A stretch of 28,174 nucleotides of DNA. Source: Caldivirga sp. (GTDB taxonomy: Archaea; Thermoproteota; Thermoprotei; Thermoproteales; Thermocladiaceae). Of this stretch, positions 1 to 7,248 are shown one piece after another (position 1 is the first letter of the stretch; the number at the start of each line of letters is the position of its first letter). Under the pieces are notes generated by a model that saw only the letters and a list, made by a program, of their open reading frames with translations, made no database searches and was not told the DNA's origin. The stretch is from assembly GCA_028275645.1 (NCBI GenBank), contig JAPWUH010000003.1, positions 1 through 28,174 on the forward strand, written 5' to 3'. Both the position numbers and the translations under genes were made by a program.

Positions 1-861
1 TCAATATCAGTATCAGCCATAATGGCCACCAAGAGGGCTTGGGAGTACATACCACTTCTGCACCCAATACCCATAACCAACGTTGACGTTAAGCTAACCC
101 ACGGTGAGGATTACGTGGGCCTGAGGCTAAGGGCCAGGACAGTGGCCCAGACTGGGGTTGAGATGGACGCCCTCTTCGGGGCCTTGGTTGGCCTGGTGAC
201 GGCTTGGAACGTGATTAAGGCTAAGCACTGCGTCTGTGGGCCTAATGGGGATTGCAGGGTTGTTGAGGAGGGTGAGGAGACTGGGGGCTTATCACTCAGT
301 GGGATTGGGGAGATTAAGGGCATTGAGGGGGTTAGGGTGATTAGGAAGGTTAAGGGGGCTGAGGCCAATTTAGACTCAAGCGACCCTGCAGTTGCCAATG
401 TCATCAAGGCCCCACCTGTGGTTACGCTCTTCGACGCCTCAAATGAACCAATGTACATTGGTGAGGCCGTGGCCAGTGGCTTCATTAAGCTCAAGCAAAG
501 CACCGTTGAGTTGATTAGGAGTGGGGGGTTGGAGAAGGGTGACGTGTTAACGACAGCCCAACTAGCCGCCTTAACAATGGCTAAGAGGGCCTGGGAACTG
601 CTACCCCTAATCCACCAGAATTACATAACGCACGTGGCCGTCGGCATTGAGGTTAAGGATAATGGAGTCTACGTCAGGGTTAACACCAGGAACATTTCAA
701 GGACCGGCTCAGCCATGGAAGCTTTGATGGCCGTTGGTGCAGCGCTACTGACGGTTTGGGACATGGTTAAGAAGTATGAGAAGGATGCTGAGGGCCAGTA
801 CCCGGACACGGAGATAAGCTTCATTAGGCTTGAGAAGGCTGTTAAAACACCTATGCAGTAG
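1..861 (+). CDS. moaC: Tandem MoaC (cyclic pyranopterin monophosphate synthase), 5' end missing
   Basis: MoaC makes cyclic pyranopterin monophosphate from 3',8-cH2GTP in molybdenum/tungsten cofactor synthesis. The frame is open from base 1, so the gene starts upstream; the first ATG at 22 is inside the first domain. Two MoaC-like copies are fused. Copy 1 shows AKRAW-like helix, LLHPIP, TGVEMDAL and WNVIKA. Copy 2 (from about base 500) shows GDVLTTAQLA, AKRAWELLPLIHQ, TGSAMEAL and WDMVKK. Between them is a long insert with a small Cys cluster (CVCGPNGDC). The family is normally about 150-160 residues with one domain. Catalytic residues are split: copy 1 keeps the HP histidine and the EM glutamate but has N in place of D in the D-M-x-K motif; copy 2 keeps D and K but has HQ and lost the first glutamate. 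I infer a pseudo-dimer with complementary half-sites. Confidence 0.85.
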   Translation, partial: SISVSAIMATKRAWEYIPLLHPIPITNVDVKLTHGEDYVGLRLRARTVAQTGVEMDALFGALVGLVTAWNVIKAKHCVCGPNGDCRVVEEGEETGGLSLSGIGEIKGIEGVRVIRKVKGAEANLDSSDPAVANVIKAPPVVTLFDASNEPMYIGEAVASGFIKLKQSTVELIRSGGLEKGDVLTTAQLAALTMAKRAWELLPLIHQNYITHVAVGIEVKDNGVYVRVNTRNISRTGSAMEALMAVGAALLTVWDMVKKYEKDAEGQYPDTEISFIRLEKAVKTPMQ

Positions 862-903
862 GTTTAAACATAACAAAGGGGCGCCAATTCAATAGTAGTA
901 ACA

Positions 904-1401
904 CTATATTGTGTAGTACGGCTGCTGCGTGGGGGATGGCTTGGCTTGCTGAACCCCCTGCTGCCTAACCCCCTCCACGGCATCCTTAATCTTTGCGTAG
1001 TCCTTACCTACTATGATTACCCTAACCCCCTCATCAGTGACCCTCAACTCGTCGCCAACCTGAACCGTGTACTCGCGGCTCAGCAGCACGCCCTCATAGA
1101 CGTTGATAATAATCATCTGTCCCACGACCCTGAGTGAATCATACTCGTACTGCGTCATGATAGGTGGGTGTTCCTCAGCCCCGTCATTGGAGCTGCCCAG
1201 GTAGAGGGCTTCAATAACCTTAACCCTACCGCCGCTCATGGGTACTTGACCAATGACTTGGGTTATTGGCTTATCGCTGACGTAGTCGACATTAACGTTA
1301 ACCCCCCTCTTAACGTACCTAGTAACCTCACTGGTAACTATGCTTCTAATGTTCTCCATAGACTCAATCCTCTTGGCGAACAAAGACATACCGCCAAGCA
1401 T
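904..1401 (-). CDS. Hypothetical protein, 165 aa
   Basis: I do not recognise this protein. It is soluble (no membrane segment), with a mixed alpha/beta look: an N-terminal helix (FAKRIESMENIRSIV), a beta-rich middle with hydrophobic stretches such as VGQMIIINVYEGVLL, and VRVIIVG near the end, followed by a Gln/Pro-rich tail. There are no cysteines or obvious catalytic motifs. The ATG at 1401 is chosen because a TATA box (ATTTTTAAAC on the minus strand, 1430-1421) lies about 25 nt upstream, giving a leaderless transcript. It converges on the MoaC gene and stands next to the tnpB element. A lineage-specific Thermoproteales protein is the most that can be said. Confidence 0.6.
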   Translation of the reverse strand: MLGGMSLFAKRIESMENIRSIVTSEVTRYVKRGVNVNVDYVSDKPITQVIGQVPMSGGRVKVIEALYLGSSNDGAEEHPPIMTQYEYDSLRVVGQMIIINVYEGVLLSREYTVQVGDELRVTDEGVRVIIVGKDYAKIKDAVEGVRQQGVQQAKPSPTQQPYYTI

Positions 1402-1420
1402 ACCTAGAACACTGAACCTG

Positions 1421-1430
1421 GTTTAAAAAT
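1421..1430 (-). promoter_or_regulatory. TATA box for the 904-1401 gene
   Basis: ATTTTTAAAC on the minus strand, centred about 25 nt before the ATG at 1401. This spacing predicts a leaderless mRNA. Confidence 0.55.
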
Positions 1431-1474
1431 ACTGGGTTAGGGATAAACCGTAAGTTAATTAAGGTACTCCAGAT

Positions 1475-1488
1475 CCACGTCGACGTGG
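1475..1488. repeat. Perfect 14-bp palindrome
   Basis: CCACGTCGACGTGG reads the same on both strands. It lies between the tnpB stop and the promoter of the 904-1401 gene. It could be the subterminal hairpin of the right end of the IS element, or an operator for the neighbouring gene. Confidence 0.5.
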
Positions 1489-1500
1489 CCAGTAGTGCGG

Positions 1501-1590
1501 TTAAGTTATGACCCCCTTCCCGCCTTGGGGAGGCGGGGTTTTCACTGTGGGGGTCTCGACAGTTACCCCCTCTTTGGGGGTTAATGGTTT
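1501..1590 (-). ncRNA. Candidate omega-RNA / right-end structure of the tnpB element
   Basis: On the minus strand the tnpB 3' end folds into successive stems: ACCCCC/GGGGGT with loop AAAGA near 1570-1585, then an outer GACCCCC/GGGGGTC stem enclosing a 7-bp hairpin CCCGCCT-CCCCA-AGGCGGG (about 1516-1534). In characterised TnpB systems the guide-carrying omega-RNA spans the 3' end of tnpB and the right end of the element, with the guide just outside it. Here the structure and location are seen; the role is inferred. Confidence 0.45.
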
Positions 1591-2859
1591 CACACCGTTA
1601 GTAGTAATGATGTAGCTCAGTATCTTCCTCGGTATTGGGGTGTTGTAACCGATTCTTTTTGCTATGTTCCTTGCTGCGTTTAGGTCGGCGTTAATCTTTA
1701 TGCCCGTTACTGGGCATATGTAAAGTCCCCTCTTCACTCTACCATTCTCGTGCTTCATATCGCAGATGGAGCATTGCCTACTAGTACCGTACTCATTAAC
1801 AACGTTGAGCCTTATGCCGTACTCCTGCAGTACGTCATTGAGCCAATTAACGATTTTATTAAACCACCAGATGTTTGTGTTGTACTCATTGCTGTTGTTT
1901 TGGCTAACCATGTATGGGTAACCAACGAAGACTTCATCAACACCCATTTCATGCATTGCCCTCGCAAGGAACCTAATTGCAGTGCGGTAATAGTGCCTAA
2001 GCCTTTCGTGTTGCTTATACTTGGCATGTAGGTAGTATGCGTGATATTTGTGCCATGTCTTGAAGCCACGATTCCTTAGCCAGTCTCTTATTGCCTGGTA
2101 AGTGCCTACTTCCCTCTTCCAGTAATAGTACTCAGCCTTAATCGTCGAGCCCTTGATTAGGATTGCCGTATCGGTGTGGTTGAAGACAACGGCAAACAAG
2201 TTGTTTAAGCCAATATCAATAAACGCCTTATTACCACCCTTGGGTTTTTCAATTTGGATCTTCTCATAGATGCCCTTCACGTAACCCCTCGGGTTACTCC
2301 TAGCAGGCTTCTCACCAACGGTGATTGGCACGTATGCGAACCACCTATTGTCCTCAAGCTTAATCACTAACGTGCCCTGTTTACCACTCCACTTTATCCT
2401 ACCAGCGTACTTTATTTTCAAACCCCAATCCTTGAGGATTACGTATCCTTCACCACCGTTGATCGGCTCAAGGTAGTATCTGTCATTCCTAACCAGAATC
2501 CTCAACAACCTCCTCCCAAACACCTTATCCCTCCAGAAGCCTGGAGGTGAAGGCTTATTCATAAACTTCGGTAACTTGCCCTGCCTGTACAGCTTGAGTA
2601 GCTTGAAGTATGATTTCCACGCATTGTTGTTTAGATTAATCACCTGCCCGGCATTCACACCTAGCATCACATTGTACCTGTGGTAGAACTCGTGCTCCGT
2701 ACCCTTGAAATCCACCTCAACCACTCTCCTTAAACTGCATAAGCCTAGTGTAATTCAACTCATTCCAAAGCCTAGCTGTTGTGTCGGCGATTCTTCTTAG
2801 CCTTCTCTCCTGAGAGCCACTAGGCAACAGCCTAAGCCTAACGGTGCGTACGTTCCCAT
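1501..2859 (-). pseudogene. tnpB: TnpB-like RNA-guided nuclease (IS200/IS605 OrfB), frameshifted
   Basis: TnpB is the RNA-guided nuclease ancestral to Cas12. The body (frame 2724 to 1501, GTG start, 407 codons) has the usual N-terminal helix region (GVNAGQVINLNNNAW, SPPGFW), a RuvC-I motif FIDIGLNN (catalytic Asp about residue 170), a zinc-ribbon start (CSIC, then YICP) and the RuvC-III motif NADLNAARNI (Asp about 347). The first 45 or so residues (VRTVRLRLLPSG to LNYTRLMQF) are in another frame that ends at a TGA at 2719-2717, overlapping the second frame, so a one-base shift separates them. A second shift is likely at the start: the ATG at 2859-2857 is out of frame with VRTVRL but would give M-G-N-V-R-T if one base were added. 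The RuvC-II region reads DEVFVGYP, with Gly where most TnpBs have the catalytic Glu, and the last zinc ligand pair is incomplete. It is probably inactive; programmed frameshifting is a less likely alternative. Confidence 0.8.
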
Positions 2860-2912
2860 CTTGTTTGCGCCTACCCCTATTGCTTGGTTTAGGAGTGAGG
2901 GAAGAAGAGGAT

Positions 2913-3001
2913 GTGCCTAGGGTGGTGGAAACAGTGGGTGATCGACCCACCGGCTCATCCGAAGAGATTGAACCCCCTCTCGGGGGCACCACCCTAGGCA
3001 C
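2913..3001 (-). ncRNA. Structured RNA or leader at the 5' side of tnpB
   Basis: Read on the minus strand, a perfect 15-bp stem (GTGCCTAGGGTGGTG with CACCACCCTAGGCAC) closes a multi-branch fold: a 5-bp CCCCC/GGGGG hairpin with a GAGA (GNRA-type) tetraloop, a short C(UUCG)G hairpin, and a TGGGT/ACCCA hairpin. A TATA-like TTTTAATT (3034-3027) sits about 28 nt before the first stem base, so a transcript would begin at or very near the stem. The region overlaps the upstream in-frame extension of the tnpB N-terminus, but nothing in that extension looks like TnpB. It may be a separate ncRNA, a structured 5' leader of tnpB, or the left-end DNA hairpin of the element. Confidence 0.5.
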
Positions 3002-3026
3002 CGAGAAAACACAAGGCAAAGGAGGA

Positions 3027-3034
3027 ATTAAAAG
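3027..3034 (-). promoter_or_regulatory. TATA box for the tnpB-side transcript
   Basis: TTTTAATT on the minus strand, about 28 nt upstream of the 15-bp stem at 3001. The spacing matches archaeal promoters elsewhere in the window. Confidence 0.4.
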
Positions 3035-3105
3035 GTAACCAGAAACAAAAAACCAACCAAAAGACCAAAACTTTAAGTTAACTAAAACAACCTCACCATA
3101 AACCA

Positions 3106-3119
3106 CACCCTAAAGGGTG
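3106..3119. repeat. Hairpin-forming palindrome between tnpB element and permease start
   Basis: CACCCT-AA-AGGGTG, two 6-bp arms with a 2-base centre. It directly precedes the permease start codon and contains the GGGTGAGG ribosome-binding sequence in its right arm. It may be the terminal hairpin of the IS left end. Confidence 0.4.
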
Positions 3120-3612
3120 AGGCTTGTCATGTGGGGTCAGTTGGGTTGACGTACGTTGGCTCCATAGCGGCGGGCGCATTCTCGACGGGAGTTGAGGTTG
3201 TCCACTTCTTCACCTACTTCGGTTCACTTGGCTTGTTCAGCGTAGTAATTGCCGCCGTATTGTTCACACTCTTCCCGATTATCGGGCTGGAGTACGCCCG
3301 GTTAACGGGCTTCTATGACTACGGTAGGTTGGTTAAATCACTAATAGGTGAAGTCCCATACGTTCTCTTTGAACTGGTCTACGTGGCGCTCGTAGTCCTC
3401 TTCATAAGTGCCGTCATGGCTGCTGGTAGCCAACTTTTAACATCAATACTGGGCTTTAACCCATACTACGGCTTGGCCTTAATGTACCTGGTATCGCTAC
3501 TCATAGTTATCCTTGGGAGGAGGGTTGTGCTTAGCTCCGAGACCTCATTAACCACGGTTAAGGTGTCCATAATAACGCTGGCCACCTTAACCATAATATA
3601 CCTGTCCTGGGG

Positions 3613-3680
3613 TTATCTGGGCTGTTTCGGTTTTCATAATCATTTGTAGTGCTTATTCTGTTAATGGTTAGTCCCAGATA
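3613..3680. repeat. 9-bp inverted repeat before the RNA gene
   Basis: TTATCTGGG (3613-3621) and CCCAGATAA (3672-3680) are perfect inverted copies flanking an AT-rich spacer. The right arm abuts the TATA box of the RNA at 3713. It may mark the edge of the insertion in the permease gene or act as a transcription punctuation signal. Confidence 0.35.
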
Positions 3681-3682
3681 AG

Positions 3683-3690
3683 TTTATAAA
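3683..3690 (+). promoter_or_regulatory. TATA box of the 3713-3862 RNA
   Basis: TTTATAAA centred 26-27 nt before the first base of the closing stem at 3713. This is the same spacing as for the leaderless genes here. Confidence 0.55.
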
Positions 3691-3712
3691 TCTTACTTAA
3701 ACACTCTTAATT

Positions 3713-3862
3713 GGTTACCCTGGGTTTCCGAGACCCGCAGAGGCTGGGAACCCCCGGCGACGGGTGGGGAGCCGCTGCGGTGAGGGGGCCCAGGGAGACC
3801 GTCGAGAAGGAGACGGTGGGGATTTCATGAACCACCGCCTCCGGAGAGACGGTAGGGTAACC
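3713..3862 (+). ncRNA. Unidentified GC-rich structured RNA, about 150 nt
   Basis: The ends pair perfectly (GGTTACCCT at 3713-3721 with AGGGTAACC at 3854-3862). Inside are: a GGGT/ACCC hairpin (3722-3736); a long arm made of GCAG/CTGC, GGCT/AGCC and CCCCCG/CGGG-T-GG capped by the tetraloop GCGA (3737-3778); and ACCGTC/GACGGT (3798-3817). The 3' side offers an alternative partner GACGGT at 3848-3853 and a GGTGG/CCACC option, so two conformers are possible. The segment is much richer in G+C than its surroundings, as is typical for stable RNAs of hyperthermophiles, and has a TATA box at the right distance. I looked for RNase P (GAGGAAAGTCC-type core), SRP (GGAAGGnAGCA loop), 5S, tRNA and C/D box signatures and saw none. 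It sits inside a broken permease gene, so it may be mobile. Confidence 0.55.
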
Positions 3863-4463
3863 TACTCGATGAATCATGTGTTCGACCCCTCAGGTTGGCT
3901 TCATAATCCACTGGGCTTCATTGAGTCACCGATTCTTTACGTAAGTTACAACCTAGTGGGCATCCCGGCAATGGCCAGTGTGGCCCAGGACTTGAGTAGT
4001 AGGAGGGATGTTGTTGAGGCATCGCTGATAGGCGGCTTAACATTAAGCCTAATGATTACGCTGGAGTACTTGGCTACACTGGGTTACTACAACTATGCCA
4101 CGAACCCAAGTTACCCCTTTGCCAACCTACCCATCTACTACGCCCTAGTGTACTCAAGGGCCCCCTATATCCTTGTGGTTCTTTACGTAGTGTTCCTCTA
4201 CATAGCCCTCCTAACAGCCCTCGTGGGTAACATAAACTCAATCACCTACAGGGTTGAAGTTGCCTTGAAGGGTAGGCGTGGTGTTAGACCTGTGGTAACA
4301 ATCGCCGTGTTAACCGTAGCCACCTTCATAGCTACAAGCGGCCTATACAACATAGTCTCGGTTGGGTACACGTACCTCTCGTACGCCTTCCTAGCCCTGT
4401 TCACAATACCCCTAGCCACCATAGGTGCCTACAGGGTTTTCAACAGGAATCGTTAAAAGAGAC

Positions 4464-6320
4464 CTACGACCCCTTCCCCCCTTTCCTGGTTTCACCACTG
4501 TTAAGCATGCTTCTTAGGGCCTTGGCTAACTCATCCCCAAGCTGCCTGGAGTTGGACTTCATTGATGCATATATCTTAGCGGCCTCCTCCTCAAGCCTCC
4601 TCCTGACGGATTCAGGCGCCTCCCTGCCTGAGCCTATTAGGGAGAGCATGGACTCCATCCTACTCCTGAAGTTTGGGTCTATTAGCGTTGGTGCGTACTT
4701 GGATAGCGATGCTATGAGCGCTTTGCCCAGCGGCGTCGGTATGCACTGCCCCTTAACAATCTTAATGTACCTCCTCTTGACGTTGGTGTGTATGTGGTCC
4801 TGCATTGTTGCATCCGTGCCTATACCGTACTTCCTCATCAGCCTAAGGAGCTCGGACTCACTTAGGTATGGTGGAGGGGTTGTCTTCCTCTTAACAACCT
4901 TAACATCCTTAACCAGGACCTGTTGGTCAACCCTTAAGCCACTCACCGGCAGTGGATTAGCCTTGGGCCTTTCGAATGGGTATATTGAGAGGTAGCCCTC
5001 CTCAATAACCCTAAGCCCATTGGCCTCGAAGAGTACGCCACCGGCCTCAACGGCAATCCTCTGCTCCTCCACGAGGGCTGGGGGGCTTAGGGTTGCTAGG
5101 AAGTGCCTAACCACGAAGTCGTATATGACCCAGTACTTTAAGTTCCTGAACCTAGCCATGACCTCTGCCTTATCGGCTGCCTTAACCGGGTGTATGGGTG
5201 GGTGGGCGTTGTCGCTGCTCCTACCAGCTGTTGGCCTTATGCCTAAGGCCAGTAGCCGCCTTGAGTACTGCCCATAGGTTGACGTGGAGGCCAGGGCTTT
5301 AACAATCCCCCTGAGGTCTAGGGTTGGGGGGTAGATGTCGGTCTCGGTCCTCGGGTACGATATGTAGCCCTGCCTGTAGAGCTCCTCGGCAATATCCAGG
5401 GTTTGCTTACTCCTAATGTTTAGGAACCTGCTGACCCTCCTCTCAAGCTCAACGGTGTCGAGGGGCTTGGGTGGCTTCACGTGAACCTCCTTGGCCTCGG
5501 CAACCTTAACAATGGCCCTGCCAGCCTCCTTAACCCTCCTGAAGGCCTCCTGAACCTCCTTAGCGTCCTTGAACTTGGCCGCGGACTCCAGGGTCAATTC
5601 CTTGCCATTGACCTCGATGGTTAGCTTAATCTTGTAATAAGTCTCAGGCTTGAAGTTCTCCCTCTCCAGGGCCCTTTGAACAACAAGGTTAAGTACAGGT
5701 GTTTGGCATGGACCGTAGCTCAGGAACTCACCCCTACCTAAGGGGGCCTTATTTGACCTGGCGCTTAGCGTCAATAGCCTAGTGAAGGTTGCCCCATACT
5801 TAAGGTCGAGCATCATCCTTGTGAACACCTTCCTGGCCCAATTAACGTTGAGGGTTGTTAGCCTACTGAAGGCCCTCCTAATGTCATCCCTCGTTACTGC
5901 TGAGAAAAGCGCCCTCCTGAACCTTAGCCTCGGGTTCCTCAACCTGGTCACAATCATGACTTCGTAGGCTATGGCCTCACCTTCAACGTCTGAGTCTAAG
6001 GCCAGTATAAGCTCCCTGGCCTCCTTGGCCAGTTCAACCAGGGTCATTACGTATGGCCTGTCCTGCTGCCTAATGACCATCACAGGCTCAAGCTCAATCA
6101 GCTTACCCGGCTCCACACTACTCCAGTTATTGTAGGTGTCCTCGAAGTCAAAGTCCAGTATATGCCCCTTAAGGCCCATTGAAGCCCAATACTCCCCATT
6201 AACCTTGAAGAAGTAGACCGGGACATTGTTGATCTTCCTTGTTGAGTAGCCACCGTCAGCTAGGTACTGGGCTATTGCCTTAGCCACACTGTTCTTCTCA
6301 GCAACAACCAGCTTATCCAC
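4464..6320 (-). CDS. topA: DNA topoisomerase IA
   Basis: This 618-residue enzyme relaxes negative supercoils or decatenates DNA by passing strands through a single-strand break. The N-terminal Toprim domain shows LVVAEKNSVAKAIA (Glu about 8) and ALDSDVEGEAIAYE with the metal-binding acidic residues near 109, 111 and 113. FLSYGPCQTPVL (about 199-210) is the conserved strand-passage region, and GYISYPRTETDIYP holds the active-site tyrosine (about 322). YGIGTDATMQDHI is a further family motif. There is no C-terminal zinc-finger array, as in many archaeal topoisomerase III-like enzymes. The start is GTG at 6320; a TATA box at 6350-6341 lies 25 nt upstream. It is divergent from the membrane protein gene at 6378 and converges on the permease remnant, 8 nt apart. 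Confidence 0.95.
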   Translation of the reverse strand: MDKLVVAEKNSVAKAIAQYLADGGYSTRKINNVPVYFFKVNGEYWASMGLKGHILDFDFEDTYNNWSSVEPGKLIELEPVMVIRQQDRPYVMTLVELAKEARELILALDSDVEGEAIAYEVMIVTRLRNPRLRFRRALFSAVTRDDIRRAFSRLTTLNVNWARKVFTRMMLDLKYGATFTRLLTLSARSNKAPLGRGEFLSYGPCQTPVLNLVVQRALERENFKPETYYKIKLTIEVNGKELTLESAAKFKDAKEVQEAFRRVKEAGRAIVKVAEAKEVHVKPPKPLDTVELERRVSRFLNIRSKQTLDIAEELYRQGYISYPRTETDIYPPTLDLRGIVKALASTSTYGQYSRRLLALGIRPTAGRSSDNAHPPIHPVKAADKAEVMARFRNLKYWVIYDFVVRHFLATLSPPALVEEQRIAVEAGGVLFEANGLRVIEEGYLSIYPFERPKANPLPVSGLRVDQQVLVKDVKVVKRKTTPPPYLSESELLRLMRKYGIGTDATMQDHIHTNVKRRYIKIVKGQCIPTPLGKALIASLSKYAPTLIDPNFRSRMESMLSLIGSGREAPESVRRRLEEEAAKIYASMKSNSRQLGDELAKALRSMLNSGETRKGGKGS

Positions 6321-6340
6321 TGAGGTTAGCTAGCCGAAAC

Positions 6341-6350
6341 GTTTAATAAA
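6341..6350. promoter_or_regulatory. Shared divergent TATA element (topA / 6378 gene)
   Basis: GTTTAATAAA reads as a TATA box in both directions. It lies 25 nt from the GTG of topA on the minus strand and about 32 nt from the ATG at 6378 on the plus strand, the only candidate box between the two starts. Confidence 0.5.
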
Positions 6351-6377
6351 TCCTTCAGTGAATTTGGGGTGATTTAA

Positions 6378-7190
6378 ATGTCAAGTGAGAGGAAGCCGGA
6401 TGAGAAGAGGCAGCAACTACCGCAAATACCTCCACCGCCACCGTTAACGCCGCAGCAGGCCCAGGCAACCACCCCACAGGGGCAGCAGAGGCAGGGTGAG
6501 CAGGTCAACCCAATAATACCCCCACCCCCGGTGGTTCAGCAGTCTCCTCAGCAGCCTCAATACCAGCAGTTACCCATGCAGCCGCCCATGCAGCAAAGGC
6601 CAGTTATGCCGCCCACGCAACCCATGCCATACCCCCCACCTCCACCTTACCAGCCTAGGCTACCCCAGCCTCAGCCACCCATGCAGTACCCCCCATACCC
6701 AGCGCCCATGCCCCCCATGGCCCAGCAACCCATTATTCAGCCACTGCCCATGGTTAGGCCTGAGGAGCAGTTATCAGTCAGTGGTGATGTTCATAGGGCC
6801 TTCAGGTACGCCATGATAGTTGGTGTGCCCTTGGCCATTGGTGGGGTTGTCGTTGCCCTACTGGCGTCCCTGGCGTTGAGCATACCTGCCTACGTATACC
6901 TGGTGATGGGTGTGTCGATAGTGTTACTGTCGCTTGCACTGATAATTACAAGTTACTCGTGGTTCAGGTCACTTAGGGTTATTGAGAATGAGATGAATAG
7001 GCTTAATCAACGCGTAGTGGCCCTACAGCAGGTTAGGCCACCAGTTCAAACACAGCCTAGGATACCTTCACCCTTGCCAACGCAGCAGAGGTACGTAACG
7101 CCGCCACCAATGCCACCCTACATGCCGCCACCTCAGCAGCAAGGTAGTTCAAGCGATACCGCCGGTGACGATAAGGATTACACCCAGTGA
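6378..7190 (+). CDS. Pro/Gln-rich membrane protein, 270 aa
   Basis: The first about 135 residues are low-complexity, dominated by Pro and Gln with repeated PPP, QQP and PMP-type runs. Two adjacent membrane segments follow (roughly 144-170 and 172-193), then a short charged helix (RVIENEMNRLNQRVVALQQV) that could form a coiled coil, and another Pro/Gln-rich tail. No enzymatic motif is visible. The arrangement suggests both disordered ends on the same side of the membrane. The ATG at 6378 has GGGGTG just upstream and is divergent from topA. I do not recognise a family; a scaffold or envelope-associated role is only a guess. Confidence 0.7.
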   Translation: MSSERKPDEKRQQLPQIPPPPPLTPQQAQATTPQGQQRQGEQVNPIIPPPPVVQQSPQQPQYQQLPMQPPMQQRPVMPPTQPMPYPPPPPYQPRLPQPQPPMQYPPYPAPMPPMAQQPIIQPLPMVRPEEQLSVSGDVHRAFRYAMIVGVPLAIGGVVVALLASLALSIPAYVYLVMGVSIVLLSLALIITSYSWFRSLRVIENEMNRLNQRVVALQQVRPPVQTQPRIPSPLPTQQRYVTPPPMPPYMPPPQQQGSSSDTAGDDKDYTQ

Positions 7191-7248
7191 TAGTACTTTC
7201 AAAACCATACCTAATGCGGCTAATATTAGCTGTGTTGGTCTCCGGCGA

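Larger units (their letters stand above)
1475..3120 (-). mobile_element. IS1341-type (tnpB-only IS200/IS605 family) element, approximate limits
   Basis: The core is the tnpB-like gene on the minus strand, with no tnpA. Both ends hold palindromes, as expected for single-strand-transposing IS200/IS605 elements: at the tnpB 3' side a perfect 14-bp palindrome (1475-1488) and nested stems (1501-1575); at the 5' side a 15-bp stem domain (2913-3001) and CACCCTAAAGGGTG (3106-3119). Exact ends cannot be fixed from one copy because this family makes no target duplication. The tnpB frameshifts suggest a decaying copy. On the left-end side it abuts the start of the YkvI-like permease gene, which is itself damaged. 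Confidence 0.55.
3129..4456 (+). pseudogene. YkvI-like membrane transporter, interrupted
   Basis: This is a multi-spanning membrane protein of the COG3949 (YkvI) type, related to amino-acid/cation symporters. The N-terminal half (to 3649) starts with TYVGSIAAGAFSTGVEVVHFF, the family hallmark TYxGxxxGxGFxxGQE-like helix, followed by about four more membrane segments. The C-terminal half (from about 3864) has GFIESPILYVSYNLVG and further helices to the stop at 4456. Both halves lie in the same frame but three in-frame stops (TAG 3647, TAA 3662, TAA 3695) and a GC-rich RNA-like segment (3713-3862) separate them. The start is also doubtful: ATG at 3129 has a good Shine-Dalgarno (GGTGAGG) but its frame stops after six codons, while adding one T would give M-W-G-Q-L-G-L-T-Y-V-G; the intact frame offers only GTG at 3131. 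The tnpB element ends next to it. Confidence 0.75.

Noticed and set aside
2844..3038. Plus-strand 64-codon open frame opposite the tnpB leader
   Set aside because: It covers the structured palindromic region and has no protein-like features.
3713..3862. RNase P, SRP, 5S rRNA or tRNA gene
   Set aside because: None of the characteristic core sequences of these RNAs is visible; the segment was kept as an unidentified RNA.
3613..3862. Archaeal bulge-helix-bulge intron in the permease mRNA
   Set aside because: The stops at 3647 and 3662 lie outside the closing stem, and I could not draw a bulge-helix-bulge at any pair of junctions that would rejoin the two halves.
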